Source: Glandiceps talaboti (taxonomy: Eukaryota; Hemichordata; Enteropneusta; Spengelidae). From it: 64,000 bases of DNA. Position numbers and translations under genes: made by a program. The stretch is taken from NCBI RefSeq assembly GCF_964340395.1, contig NC_135563.1:62001-126000 (forward strand), written 5' to 3'. The notes below the pieces were generated by a model. It was not told the DNA's origin. It worked only from the letters and a program-made list of their open reading frames with translations, and searched no databases. Of this stretch, positions 28,758 to 37,732 are shown one piece after another; the stretch's first letter is position 1, and every line of letters begins with the position of its first letter.

Positions 28758-28763
28758 GTCGAC
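28758..28763. other. GTCGAC site, once per intact higher-order unit (reference copy)
   Basis: The hexamer GTCGAC lies in CCGGTCGACACC, and I noticed it only in the landmark block of each unit. It is the position where the hAT-like element inserted. Digestion by an enzyme cutting GTCGAC should give a ladder of unit lengths (about 0.6-2.3 kb) from this locus. Confidence 0.7.
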
Positions 28764-28774
28764 ACCTGTCCAAA

Positions 28775-28789
28775 CCTGTTCTGTACAGG
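28775..28789. repeat. Hairpin CCTGT-TCTGT-ACAGG of the satellite landmark (reference copy)
   Basis: A 5-bp stem with a 5-base loop, overlapping the 8-bp palindrome CTGTACAG, lies 11 bp after the GTCGAC site. It occurs once per unit wherever the landmark block is intact, almost always unchanged; one exception is CTGCACAGG near 22373. Conservation in a drifting satellite may mean a bound protein or simply common descent. Confidence 0.6.
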
Positions 28790-30269
28790 TTTAAATGAGT
28801 CAAAACCTATGCAAACCTGTCTAAACGGTCCAAACCGGTCGAAAACCTATCCAAGGCGGACCAAAACTGGTGAAAATGAGTCAATACCGGTCAAAACCTT
28901 CCAAATTGGTTATAATCATGTGAAAACAGATCAAAACTGGTCAAAACCTGTCAAAACTGGTTCAAACCTGTCGAAATCTATCGAAACCAGTCCAAAACTG
29001 GTGAAAACAAGTCAAAACCGATCAAAACCAGTCAACACCGGTTTAAAACCGATCAAAACTGGTCAAAACCTGTCGCAAACCAGTTTAAAACCAGTGAAAA
29101 CTAGTCAAAACCTGTGCAAACCTGTCAAACCGGTCGAAACCGGTCAAAAACCTATCCAAACCTGTCCAAAATAGGTGCAAACAACTCAAAAGCCGTCAAA
29201 ACCAGTCAAAACTTGTCCAAACCTGTCCAAACCTGTCAAAACCGGTCCAAACCGGTCGAAAACCTATCGAAACTGGTCTAAAACCAGTGCAAACAAGTCA
29301 AAACTGATCAAAACCAGTCAACACCGGTTTAAAACCGATCAAAACTGATCAAAACTGGTCAAAACCTGTCGCAAACCGGTTTAAAACCTGTGCAAACAGG
29401 TCAAACCTCTCCAAACCGGTCCAAAACCTATCCAAACTGTCCAAAATAGGTGCAAACAACTCAAAACCCGTCAAAACCAGTCAAAACTTGTCCAAACCTG
29501 TCCAAACCTTTCAAAATCGGTCCAAACCGGACCAAAACCATTGCAAACAAGACAAAAAACGTCAAAACCTGTCCATACCGGTCAAAACCTTCCAAATTGG
29601 TTATAATCATGTGAAAACAGATCAAAACTGGTCAAAACCTGTCAAAACTGGTTCAAACCTGTCGAAATCTATCGAAACCAGTCCAAAACTGGTGAAAACA
29701 AGTCAAAACCGATCAAAACCAGTCAAAACCGGTTTAAAACCGATCAAAACTGATCAAAACTGGTTAAAACCTGTCGCAAACCGGTTTAAAACCAGTGAAA
29801 ACTGGTCAAAACCTGTGCAAACAGGTCAAACCTCTCCAAACCGGTCAAAAACCTATCCAAACCTGTCCAAAATAGGTGCAAACAACTCAAAATCCGTTAA
29901 AACCAGTCAAAACTTGTCCAAACCTGTCCAAACCGGTCCAAACCGGTCCAAACCGGTCGAAAACCTATCCAAACTGGTCCAAAACCTGTGCAAACAAGTC
30001 AAAACTGATCAAAACCAGTCAACACCGGTTTAAAACCGGTCAAAACTGATCAAAACTGGTCAAAACCTGTCAAAACCGGTTTAAAACCGGTCCAAACCTG
30101 TCCAAAACCATTCCAAACCGGTCACAACCTGTCCAAACCGGTCCAAAACCTATGCAAACAAGACAAAACAGGTCAAAACCTGTCCATACCGGTTTTAAAC
30201 CAGTCAAATCCGATCATAATTAGTTAAAACATAAACAATACTGTCAAAACCCGACCAAACCGCAAACCG

Positions 30270-30277
30270 GTCGACAC
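30270..30277. repeat. Left target-site duplication GTCGACAC
   Basis: These eight bases are the satellite's own GTCGAC site plus two bases. They are repeated directly after the element at 32315-32322. The sequence fits nTnnnnAn, the pattern reported for Ac-type hAT insertions. The match can be read as 10 bp (GGTCGACACC) because the element begins with C and ends with G, the same bases that flank the site; the 8-bp reading places CAG at both element ends. Confidence 0.8.
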
Positions 30278-30293
30278 CAGCGTGCGAAATTAA
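30278..30293 (+). repeat. Left terminal inverted repeat
   Basis: CAGCGTGCGAAATTAA pairs with the reverse complement of the right end, with mismatches at positions 4, 8 and 12. It starts with CAG, as hAT ends typically do. The similarity stops after about 16 bp. Confidence 0.7.
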
Positions 30294-30297
30294 CGCC

Positions 30298-30382
30298 GGT
30301 CCTTCGGCCCGAGACCAACAGATTTCCGTTCGGACCGACAGTTTTTCAGAATTACAACAACGTATCGGTCCTTATGACCGAC
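30298..30382. repeat. Left subterminal motif cluster (GGTCC/GGACC)
   Basis: Within 100 bp of the left end lie GGTCCTTCGGCCCGAGACC (30298-30316), GGACCGACAG (30332-30341) and TCGGTCCTTATGACC (30365-30379). The last is exactly repeated near the right end. The motif is itself a short inverted repeat, GGTC-CTTAT-GACC. Such clusters are known transposase-binding regions in hAT elements; binding here is an inference. Confidence 0.55.
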
Positions 30383-31332
30383 TGAAATTTGGAGTAAATA
30401 ATAACATTTATTCAAAGATATATCCAATTTCACCTACATGAATCTGATCTTGTGTTACCTATTTTACTCTCGACATCTCGTTCAGGTCAAGCGACACAGA
30501 GCTAGCTCACTACATGTTGTTGTCAATGTTGATATCATGTCTACATATGACGTAGCACAGCATTTACTTTATGAAATTATGTTAGCAAACACATGATTGG
30601 CCGAATTTCTCTAATTATTTTTGTCTTGTCTAATCAGAACGTCTTAGACATTCAGACTCATTTTACACATTCAGCGCATGCGTCTTTTTCCGCCATGATA
30701 TCGTAATCATTTAATCACTGTTGTAAAGTTTACTGTTCGAAGTGTATGAAACTTTTAACGTGTTTGAGACAGTTCCACGTTGTATTTATAAAGTATGTCG
30801 CGATATTTAATGAGCTTCTGAAGAAGAAGAAGAAACAGACACTGTGTTTTTTCAAAGGCTGGTATTAAAGTAGGTAAATGTTAGCGGGTTTCCCGATCAA
30901 TTTACCGGAGTTCCCCACATGTGTGGCCATGATCAAAACAAACTGACGGAAAACATATAAACTACTCTGAAAATGGCGTTTTAACTAATAAAGAAGGCAG
31001 GTACACTTCGTAAAATATCTTCAGTACGATAGTTTTTTTTTTTGCAAAAACAGTAAAAAGAAAAGAAAAGGCATAGTCTGATTGCTTTCAATTTGATGCA
31101 TATGATAATGTACGTCCTGTCATGTTGTAATCAACGTATAAACTTAGAAATGTTGCATTTTTGTTGCCATTGTTGTATCTGGAAAATTACTGCATCATGC
31201 CAAACACGGATACATAGTGGATATTTTGTCTGCAGATGATAAACTTTCTCTTGGAAACTTTCTTGTTAATGTAAAAAATATAGCAGTTGGCTAAATGATT
31301 GTATTTTATTTACTTATTTTTGTATGCTTTAC
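30383..31332. other. Transposon interior without recognisable genes
   Basis: This is AT-rich unique sequence with stops in all frames and no recognisable protein, RNA or promoter. Small structures only: a GAA run (30820-30834), the inverted repeats CGGG-TTT-CCCG (30885-30895) and CCACA-TG-TGTGG (30915-30926), and a T-tract near 31032-31042. Part of it could be the body of the retroelement whose tail lies at 31333-31385, but I see nothing that proves this. Confidence 0.6.
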
Positions 31333-31385
31333 CATGCTCGCTAAAGCATGATGTTACGCAATAAAGATTGATTGATTGATTGATG
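31333..31385 (+). mobile_element. Probable 3' end of a non-LTR retroelement (LINE or SINE tail)
   Basis: In order: a stem-loop CATGCT-CGCTAA-AGCATG (31333-31350), an AATAAA polyadenylation signal (31360-31365) and a run of ATTG repeats (about 31367-31385). A hairpin followed by a short tandem repeat is the usual 3' terminus of several non-LTR families (CR1/L2-like and others) and of SINEs that borrow their tails. The 5' limit cannot be placed: no reverse transcriptase sequence and no tRNA-like promoter boxes are evident upstream. It could also be a plain microsatellite beside a chance AATAAA. If it is a retroelement, it inserted into the DNA transposon or was captured by it. Confidence 0.45.
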
Positions 31386-31544
31386 ACACATTACAGTACA
31401 GTTACTATATCACGTTCCCACGTCGCACTGTAAGACATGTTTAGCCATGATAGTTCTCTTCATCATGGTCAGATTTCTTACACAAACAATCAGAGACGAT
31501 ACTCAATACACCACGGAAGGATATACGGGTAGGGCTTTATGGGA

Positions 31545-31556
31545 GGGGGGGGGGGG
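31545..31556 (+). repeat. G-tract of 12
   Basis: A run of 12 G follows GGGA within the transposon. It is a homopolymer likely to vary in length and to be miscalled. A second G-tract lies at 32177-32187. Confidence 0.85.
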
Positions 31557-31696
31557 CTTCTGTACATATTTGTAAAGACTGAAGGAAGACGAAACCGCTC
31601 CGTGTCACTGTGTCGATGGAAATTGAAATAAAGCAAATACACAGTTTTCAAGAGGGATAGTTATGCGACAAAACTTTCTGCTATGATGAATTTGTG

Positions 31697-31813
31697 ATGA
31701 ATTTGTGGTCTAAGTTCGCTAAGAGTGGGAAAGTTACATCAGTTGTTGACACAGACGATGAATCTGACTTTGGATTATGTGATTCAGAATTTAGTGAATC
31801 GTACAGAGAGTAA
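31697..31813 (+). other. Short acidic open frame, 38 codons, doubtful
   Basis: An ATG at 31697 opens a frame ending in TAA at 31811-31813. It encodes a basic start (WSKFAKSGK) followed by an acidic serine-rich part (DTDDESDFGLCDSEFSES). Past the TAA the same frame continues acidic (GEDCDLLEIADNVDL) to TGA at 31859-31861. An acidic leader is common in transposase N-termini, but at this length the resemblance means little. The opposite strand is open over 31681-31866 as well (61 codons), so neither reading is compelling. It may be a remnant of the element's former coding region or chance. No family is recognised. Confidence 0.12.
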
Positions 31814-31861
31814 GGAGAGGACTGTGATCTCTTAGAGATTGCAGATAACGTAGATTTATGA

Positions 31862-32176
31862 TTCATTCACCCATATTATCTACAATCTATGGATATGTAT
31901 TTCTATGGTGGAATGAATACATTTGGTCTCAGACCACTATAGTCTATAGGAACAGATTATGCGAGAATGAATATTCATAGTCTCTGTGTTCATAGTTACA
32001 AATGAAAACCTCTACTCACAAGTGAATCCAAGTTATTTTTTGACTCTGTGAGTGGAAATTTTATGAAATAATAGTGGATAGTGAACAATTCGTTGTACAC
32101 TCTTTTACTTTTATATCTAAAGATATGTTGTATCATATTAAAGTTCAAAATCATTTAATCATTTTGATCTGTAAAT
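31862..32176. other. Transposon right interior, no gene seen
   Basis: AT-rich unique sequence. GGTCT-C-AGACC (31925-31935) is a short inverted repeat resembling the GGTCC/GGACC motifs of the ends. No frame of useful length, RNA gene or terminator is evident. Confidence 0.6.
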
Positions 32177-32187
32177 GGGGGGGGGGG
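32177..32187 (+). repeat. G-tract of 11
   Basis: A run of 11 G follows GTAAAT, about 130 bp from the right end of the transposon. Together with the tract at 31545 it stands out against the very G-poor satellite strand. Confidence 0.85.
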
Positions 32188-32225
32188 TGTAGATACAGTT
32201 CGTGAACGTGAACTGCATTGAGTAT

Positions 32226-32290
32226 GGACCAGCAGTTTTCCTTAAGGACCAGCAGTATTTGCTACATGTCGGTCCTTATGACCAGTAGTC
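32226..32290. repeat. Right subterminal motif cluster
   Basis: GGACCAGCAG occurs at 32226-32235 and 32246-32255, exactly 20 bp apart. TCGGTCCTTATGACC follows at 32269-32283, identical over 15 bp to the left-end copy at 30365-30379. Both ends thus carry related short repeats in the last 100 bp, supporting a single element with the boundaries given. Confidence 0.55.
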
Positions 32291-32298
32291 ATTTTCCC

Positions 32299-32314
32299 TT
32301 AAGTTCACACACTG
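32299..32314 (-). repeat. Right terminal inverted repeat
   Basis: Read on the - strand this is CAGTGTGTGAACTTAA, the partner of the left end with 13 of 16 matches. The substitutions are C/T at two positions and A/C at one, consistent with an old or diverged element. Confidence 0.7.
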
Positions 32315-32322
32315 GTCGACAC
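32315..32322. repeat. Right target-site duplication GTCGACAC
   Basis: This is an exact copy of 30270-30277. After it the satellite resumes with CTGTCCAAACCTGTTCTG, the sequence that follows GTCGACAC in intact units. The empty site is therefore fully restored by removing the element and one of the two copies. Confidence 0.8.
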
Positions 32323-35300
32323 CTGTCCAAACCTGTTCTGTACAGGTTTAAATGAGTCAAAACCTGTGCAAACCTGTCTAAACGGTCCAAACCGGTCGAA
32401 AACCTATCCAAGGCGGACCAAAACTGGTGAAAATGAGTCAATACCGGTCAAAACCTTCCAAATTGGTTATAATCATGTGAAAACAGATCAAAACTGGTCA
32501 AAACCTGTCAAAACTGGTTCAAACCTGTCGAAATCTATCGAAACCAGTCACAAAACTGGTGAAAACAAGTCAAAACCGATCAAAACCAGTCAACACCGGT
32601 TTAAAACCGATCAAAACTGGTCAAAACTGGTCAAAACCTGTCGCAAACCGGTTTAAAACCTGTGCAAACAGGTCAAACCTCTCCAAACCGGTCAAAAACC
32701 TATCCAAACCTGTCCAAAATAGGTGCAAACAACTCAAAACCCGTCAAAACCAGTCAAAACTTGTCCAAACCTGTCCAAACCTGTCCAAACCGGTCCAAAC
32801 CGGTCGAAAACCTATCGAAACTGGTCTAAAACCAGTGCAAACAAGTCAAAACTGATCAAAACCAGTCAACACCGGTTTAAAACCGATCAAAACTGATCAA
32901 AACTGGTCAAAACCTGTCGCAAACCGGTTTAAAACCTGTGCAAACAGGTCAAACCTCTCCAAACCGGTCAAAAACCTATCCAAACCTGTCCAAAATAGTT
33001 GCAAACAACTCAAAACCCGTCAAAACCAGTCAAAACTTGTCCAAACCTGTCCAAACCTGTCAAAACCAGTGCAAACAAGTCAAAACTGATCAAAACCAGT
33101 CAACACCAGTTTAAAACCGGTCAAAACTGATCAAAACTGGTCAAAACCTGTCAAAACCGGTTCAAAACCAGTCAACACAGGTTTAAAACCGATCAAAACT
33201 GATCAAAACTGGCCAAAACCTGTCGCAAACCGGTCAAAACGGTCAAAACCGGTCAAAAATAGGTGCAAACAACTCAAAACCCGTCAAAACCGATCAAAAC
33301 TTGTCAAAACCTGTCCAAACCTTTCAAAATCGGTCCAAACCGGTCCAAAACCATTGCAAACAAGACAAAAAACGTCAAAACCTGTCCATACCGCAAACCG
33401 GTCGACACCTGTCCAAACCTGTTCTGTACAGGTTTAAATGAGTCAAAACCTGTGCAAACCTGTCTAAACGGTCCAAACCGGTCGAAAACCTATCCAAGGC
33501 GGACCAAAACTGGTGAAAATGAATCAATACCGGTCAAAACCTTCCAAATTGGTTATAATCATGTGAAAACAGATCAAAACTGGTCTAAACCTGTCAAAAC
33601 TGGTTCAAACCTGTCGAAATCTATCGAAACCAGTCCAAAACTGGTGAAAACAAGTCAAAACCGATCAAAACCAGTCAACACCGGTTTAAAACCGATCAAA
33701 ACTGGTCAAAACCTGTCGCAAACCGGTTTAAAACCAGTGAAAACTGGTCAAAACCTGTGCAAACAGGTCAAACCTCTCCAAACCGGTCAAAAACCTATCC
33801 AAACCTGTCCAAAATAGGTGCAAACAACTCAAAACCCGTCAAAACCAGTCAAAACTTGTCCAAACCTGTCCAAACCTGTCCAAACCGGTCCAAACCGGTC
33901 GAAAACCTATCGAAACTGGTCTAAAACCAGTGCAAACAAGTCAAAACTGATCAAAACCAGTCAACACCGGTTTAAAACCGATCAAAACTGATCAAAACTG
34001 GTCAAAACCTGTCGCAAACCGGTTTAAAACCTGTGCAAACAGGTCAAACCTCTCCAAACCGGTCAAAAACCTATCCAAACCTGTCCAAAATAGTTGCAAA
34101 CAACTCAAAACCCGTCAAAACCAGTCAAAACTTGTCCAAACCTGTCAAAACCTGTCAAAACCAGTGCAAACAAGTCAAAACTGATCAAAACCAGTCAACA
34201 CCAGTTTAAAACCGGTCAAAACTGATCAAAACTGGTCAAAACCTGTCAAAACCGGTTCAAAACCAGTCAACACAGGTTTAAAACCGATCAAAACTGATCA
34301 AAACTGGCCAAAACCTGTCGCAAACCGGTCAAAACGGTCAAAACCGGTCAAAAATAGGTGCAAACAACTCAAAACCCGTCAAAACCGATCAAAACTTGTC
34401 AAAACCTGTCCAAACCTTTCAAAATCGGTCCAAACCGGTCCAAAACCATTGCAAACAAGACAAAAAACGTCAAAACCTGTCCATACCGCAAACCGGTCGA
34501 CACCTGTCCAAACCTGTTCTGTACAGGTTTAAATGAGTCAAAACCTGTGCAAACCTGTCTAAACGGTCCAAACCGGTCGAAAACCTATCCAAGGCGGACC
34601 AAAACTGGTGAAAATGAATCAATACCGGTCAAAACCTTCCAAATTGGTTATAATCATGTGAAAACAGATCAAAACTGGTCTAAACCTGTCAAAACTGGTT
34701 CAAACCTGTCGAAATCTATCGAAACCAGTCCAAAACTGGTGAAAACAAGTCAAAACCGATCAAAACCAGTCAACACCGGTTTAAAACCGATCAAAACTGG
34801 TCAAAACCTGTCGCAAACCGGTTTAAAACCAGTGAAAACTGGTCAAAACCTGTGCAAACAGGTCAAACCTCTCCAAACCGGTCAAAAACCTATCCAAACC
34901 TGTCCAAAATAGGTGCAAACAACTCAAAACCCGTCAAAACCAGTCAAAACTTGTCCAAACCTGTCCAAACCTGTCAAAACCGGTCCAAACCGGTCGAAAA
35001 CCTATCGAAACTGGTCTAAAACCAGTGCAAACAAGTCAAAACTGATCAAAACCAGTCAACACCGGTTTAAAACCGGTCAAAACTGATCAAAACTGGTCAA
35101 AACCTGTCAAAACCGGTTCAAAACCAGTCAACACAGGTTTAAAATCGATCAAAACTGATCAAAACTATTCAAAACCTGTCGCAAACCGGTCAAACCGGTC
35201 AAAACCGGTCAAAAATAGGTGCAAACAACTCAAAACCAGTCAAAACCGATCAAAACTTGTCCAAACCTGTCCAAACCTTTCAAAATCGGTCCAAACCGGT

Positions 35301-35580
35301 CAAAAACCATTGCAAACAAGACAAAAAACGTCAAAACCTGTCCATACCGGTTTTAAACCAGTCAAATCCGATCATAATTAGTTAAAACATAAACAATACT
35401 GTCAAAACCCGACCAAACCTGTCAAACCGGTCCAAACAACTCAAAACCCGTCAAAACCGATTAAAACTTGTCAAAACCTGTCCAAACCTTTCAAAACCGG
35501 TCCAAACCGGTCGAAAACCCATCTAAACTGGTCTAAAACCAATGCAAACAAGTCAAAACTGATCAAAACCAGTCAACACC
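32315..35580 (+). repeat. Tandem units of 1086 and 1095 bp lacking the landmark
   Basis: GTCGAC occurs at 32315, 33401 and 34496, giving units of 1086 and 1095 bp. At 33391 and 34486 the sequence CCATACC joins straight to GCAAACCGG, so the AT-richer landmark is absent. Units two and three match closely over about 1 kb (33263/34358). Both share two variants: GAAAATGAATC near 33513/34608 and GGTCTAAACC near 33582/34677. The first unit, which abuts the transposon, differs, for example CCAGTCACAAAACTGG near 32545. The right limit is approximate. Confidence 0.75.
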
Positions 35581-37732
35581 TGTTTAAAACCGATCAAAAC
35601 TGATCAAAACTGGTCAAAACCTGTCGCAAACCGGTTTAAAACCAGTGAAAACTGGTCAAAACCTGTGCAAACAGGTCAAAACCGATCAAAACCAGTCAAC
35701 ACCGGTTTAAAACCGATCAAAACTGGTCAAAACCTGTCGCAAACCGGTTTAAAACCAGTGAAAACTGGTCAAAACCTGTGCAAACAGGTCAAACCTCTCC
35801 AAACCGGTCAAAAACCTATCCAAACCTGTCCAAAATAGGTGCAAACAACTCAAAACCCGTCAAAACCAGTCAAAACTTGTCCAAACCTGTCCAAACCTGT
35901 CAAAACCGGTCCAAACCGGTCGAAAACCTATCGAAACTGGTCTAAAACCAGTGCAAACAAGTCAAAACTGATCAAAACCAGTCAACACCGGTTTAAAACC
36001 GGTCAAAACTGATCAAAACTGGTCAAAACCTGTCAAAACCGGTTCAAAACCAGTCAACACAGGTTTAAAATCGATCAAAACTGATCAAAACTGGTCAAAA
36101 CCTGTCGCAAACCGGTCAAACCGGTCAAAACCGGTCAAAAATAGGTGCAAACAACTCAAAACCAGTCAAAACCGATCAAAACTTGTCCAAACCTGTCCAA
36201 ACCTTTCAAAATCGGTCCAAACCGGTCCAAAACCATTGCAAACAAGACAAAAAACGTCAAAACCTGTCCATACCGGTTTTAAACCAGTCAAATCCGATCA
36301 TAATTAGTTAAAACATAAACAATACTGTCAAAACCCGACCAAACCGCAAACCGGTCGACACCTGTCCAAACCTGTTCTGTACAGGTTTAAATGAGTCAAA
36401 ACCTGTGCAAACCTGTCTAAACGGTCCAAACCGGTCGAAAACCTATCCAAGGCGGACCAAAACTGGTGAAAATGAGTCAATACCGGTCAAAACCTTCCAA
36501 ATTGGTTATAATCATGTGAAAACAGATCAAAACTGGTCAAAACCTGTCAAAACTGGTTCAAACCTGTCGAAATCTATCGAAACCAGTCCAAAACTGGTGA
36601 AAACAAGTCAAAACCGATCAAAACCAGTCAACACCGGTTTAAAACCGATCAAAACTGGTCAAAACCTGTCGCAAACCGGTTTAAAACCAGTGAAAACTGG
36701 TCAAAACCTGTGCAAACAGGTCAAACCTCTCCAAACCGGTCAAAAACCTATCCAAACCTGTCCAAAATAGGTCCAAACAAGTCAAAATTGATCAAAACCA
36801 GTCAACACCGGTTTAAAACCGGTCAAAACTGATCAAAACTGGTCAAAACCTGTCAAAACCGGTTCAAAACCAGTCAACACAGGTTTAAAACCTATCAAAA
36901 CTGATCAAAACTGGCCAAAACCTGTCGCAAACCGGTCAAACCGGTCAAAACCGGTCAAAAATAGGTGCAAACAACTCAAAACCCGTCAAAACCGATCAAA
37001 ACTTGTCAAAATCTGTCCAAACCTTTCAAAATCGGTCCAAACCGGTCAAAAACCATTGCAAACAAGACAAAAAACGTCAAAACCTGTCCATACCGGTTTT
37101 AAACCAGTCAAATCCGATCATAATTAGTTAAAACATAAACAATACTGTCAAAACCCGACCAAACCGCAAACCGGTCGATACCTGTCCAAACCTGTTCTGT
37201 ACAGGTTTAAATGAGTCAAAACCTTTGCAAACCTATCCAAACCTGTCCAAAATAGGTGCAAACAACTCAAAACCAGTCAAAACCAGTCAAAACTTGTCCA
37301 AACCTGTCCAAACCTGTCCAAACCGGTCCAAACCGGTCGAAAACCTATCGAAACTGGTCTAAAACCAGTGCAAACAAGTCAAAACTGATCAAAACCAGTC
37401 AACACCGGTTTAAAACCGGTCAAAACTGATCAAAACTGGTCAAAACCTGTCAAAACCGGTTCAAAACCAGTCAACACAGGTTTAAAACCGATCAAAACTG
37501 ATCAAAACTGGCCAAAACCTGTCGCAAACCGGTCAAACCGGTCAAAACCGGTCAAAAATAGGTGCAAACAACTCAAAACCAGTCAAAACCGATCAAAACT
37601 TGTCCAAACCTGTCCAAACCTTTCAAAATCGGTCCAAACCGGTCCAAAACCATTGCAAACAAGACAAAAAACGTCAAAACCTGTCCATACCGGTTTTAAA
37701 CCAGTCAAATCCGATCATAATTAGTTAAAACA

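Larger units (their letters stand above)
28720..30231 (+). repeat. 1512-bp higher-order repeat unit (reference copy)
   Basis: A complete unit from one landmark to the next, chosen because the same 1512-bp length occurs at 7872-9383 and 14076-15587, and a 1486-bp indel-bearing form at 20825-22310. Order of modules: the landmark; the single GTCGAC site (28758-28763); the CCTGT/ACAGG hairpin (28775-28789); a divergent stretch containing GGCGGACC and GGTTATAATCATG; long runs of near-consensus 10-mers; an internal partial copy of the same modules that re-enters at the CCATACCGGTCAAAACC junction near 29577; then the AT-richer tail CCGATCATAATTAGTTAAAA leading into the next landmark. The internal re-entry makes this a compound unit formed by joining two shorter units. 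Confidence 0.8.
1..30277 (+). repeat. Left satellite array: 10-bp monomers in higher-order repeats
   Basis: The whole interval is built from a monomer of about 10 bp of the type CAAAACCTGT, with CAAAACCGGT, CAAAACTGGT, CAAAACCAGT and CAAAACCGAT as common forms and occasional 11- or 12-bp units. All monomers read in the same direction. A landmark (TAAACAATACTGTC, or its variants) marks higher-order units; I find it starting at 1, 812, 1980, 5863, 7075, 7872, 9384, 10441, 11925, 12878, 14076, 15588, 16795, 18003, 18681, 19470, 20825, 22311, 23538, 24746, 25832, 26918, 27706, 28720 and 30232. The array runs off the left edge and ends at the target duplication of a transposon. Nothing gene-like is embedded in it. 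Long + strand frames are explained by the repeat having no stop codon in any + frame. A chromosomal role (centromere, pericentromere, subtelomere) cannot be told from sequence alone. Confidence 0.97.
30278..32314. mobile_element. Non-autonomous hAT-like DNA transposon (2037 bp)
   Basis: This block has nothing in common with the satellite and is inserted in a single landmark module. Seen directly: an 8-bp direct repeat at both sides; terminal inverted repeats CAGCGTGCGAAATTAA (left) and CAGTGTGTGAACTTAA (right, reverse complement), 13 of 16 matching; a shared 15-bp motif near both ends; and several GGACC/GGTCC motifs close to the termini. Known of the hAT superfamily: 8-bp duplications, short inverted repeats starting CAG, and subterminal motif clusters bound by the transposase. 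No frame long enough for a hAT transposase (usually about 600 residues) exists, so it would need a transposase supplied elsewhere. It contains a nested retroelement-like tail and two G-tracts. Other superfamilies with 8-10 bp duplications (P, Mutator-like) are less likely given the CAG ends. Confidence 0.72.

Noticed and set aside
28900-28920. GGTTATAATCATG as a promoter (TATAAT box) repeated in each unit
   Set aside because: A TATAAT string in A-rich repeat DNA is expected by chance. No partner element, gene or reading frame depends on it.
30383-31332. tRNA-derived SINE head upstream of the AATAAA/ATTG tail
   Set aside because: No convincing A-box and B-box pair at the right spacing was seen.
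31681-31866. 61-codon - strand frame in the transposon, serine-rich
   Set aside because: It is antisense to the acidic + frame over the same bases, has no recognisable motif, and is short enough to be chance.
30269-32323. 10-bp target duplication GGTCGACACC, suggesting a Mutator-like or other superfamily
   Set aside because: The outer bases match only because the element begins with C and ends with G. Reading 8 bp gives CAG at both ends and the nTnnnnAn pattern, which fits hAT better; the alternative stays possible.
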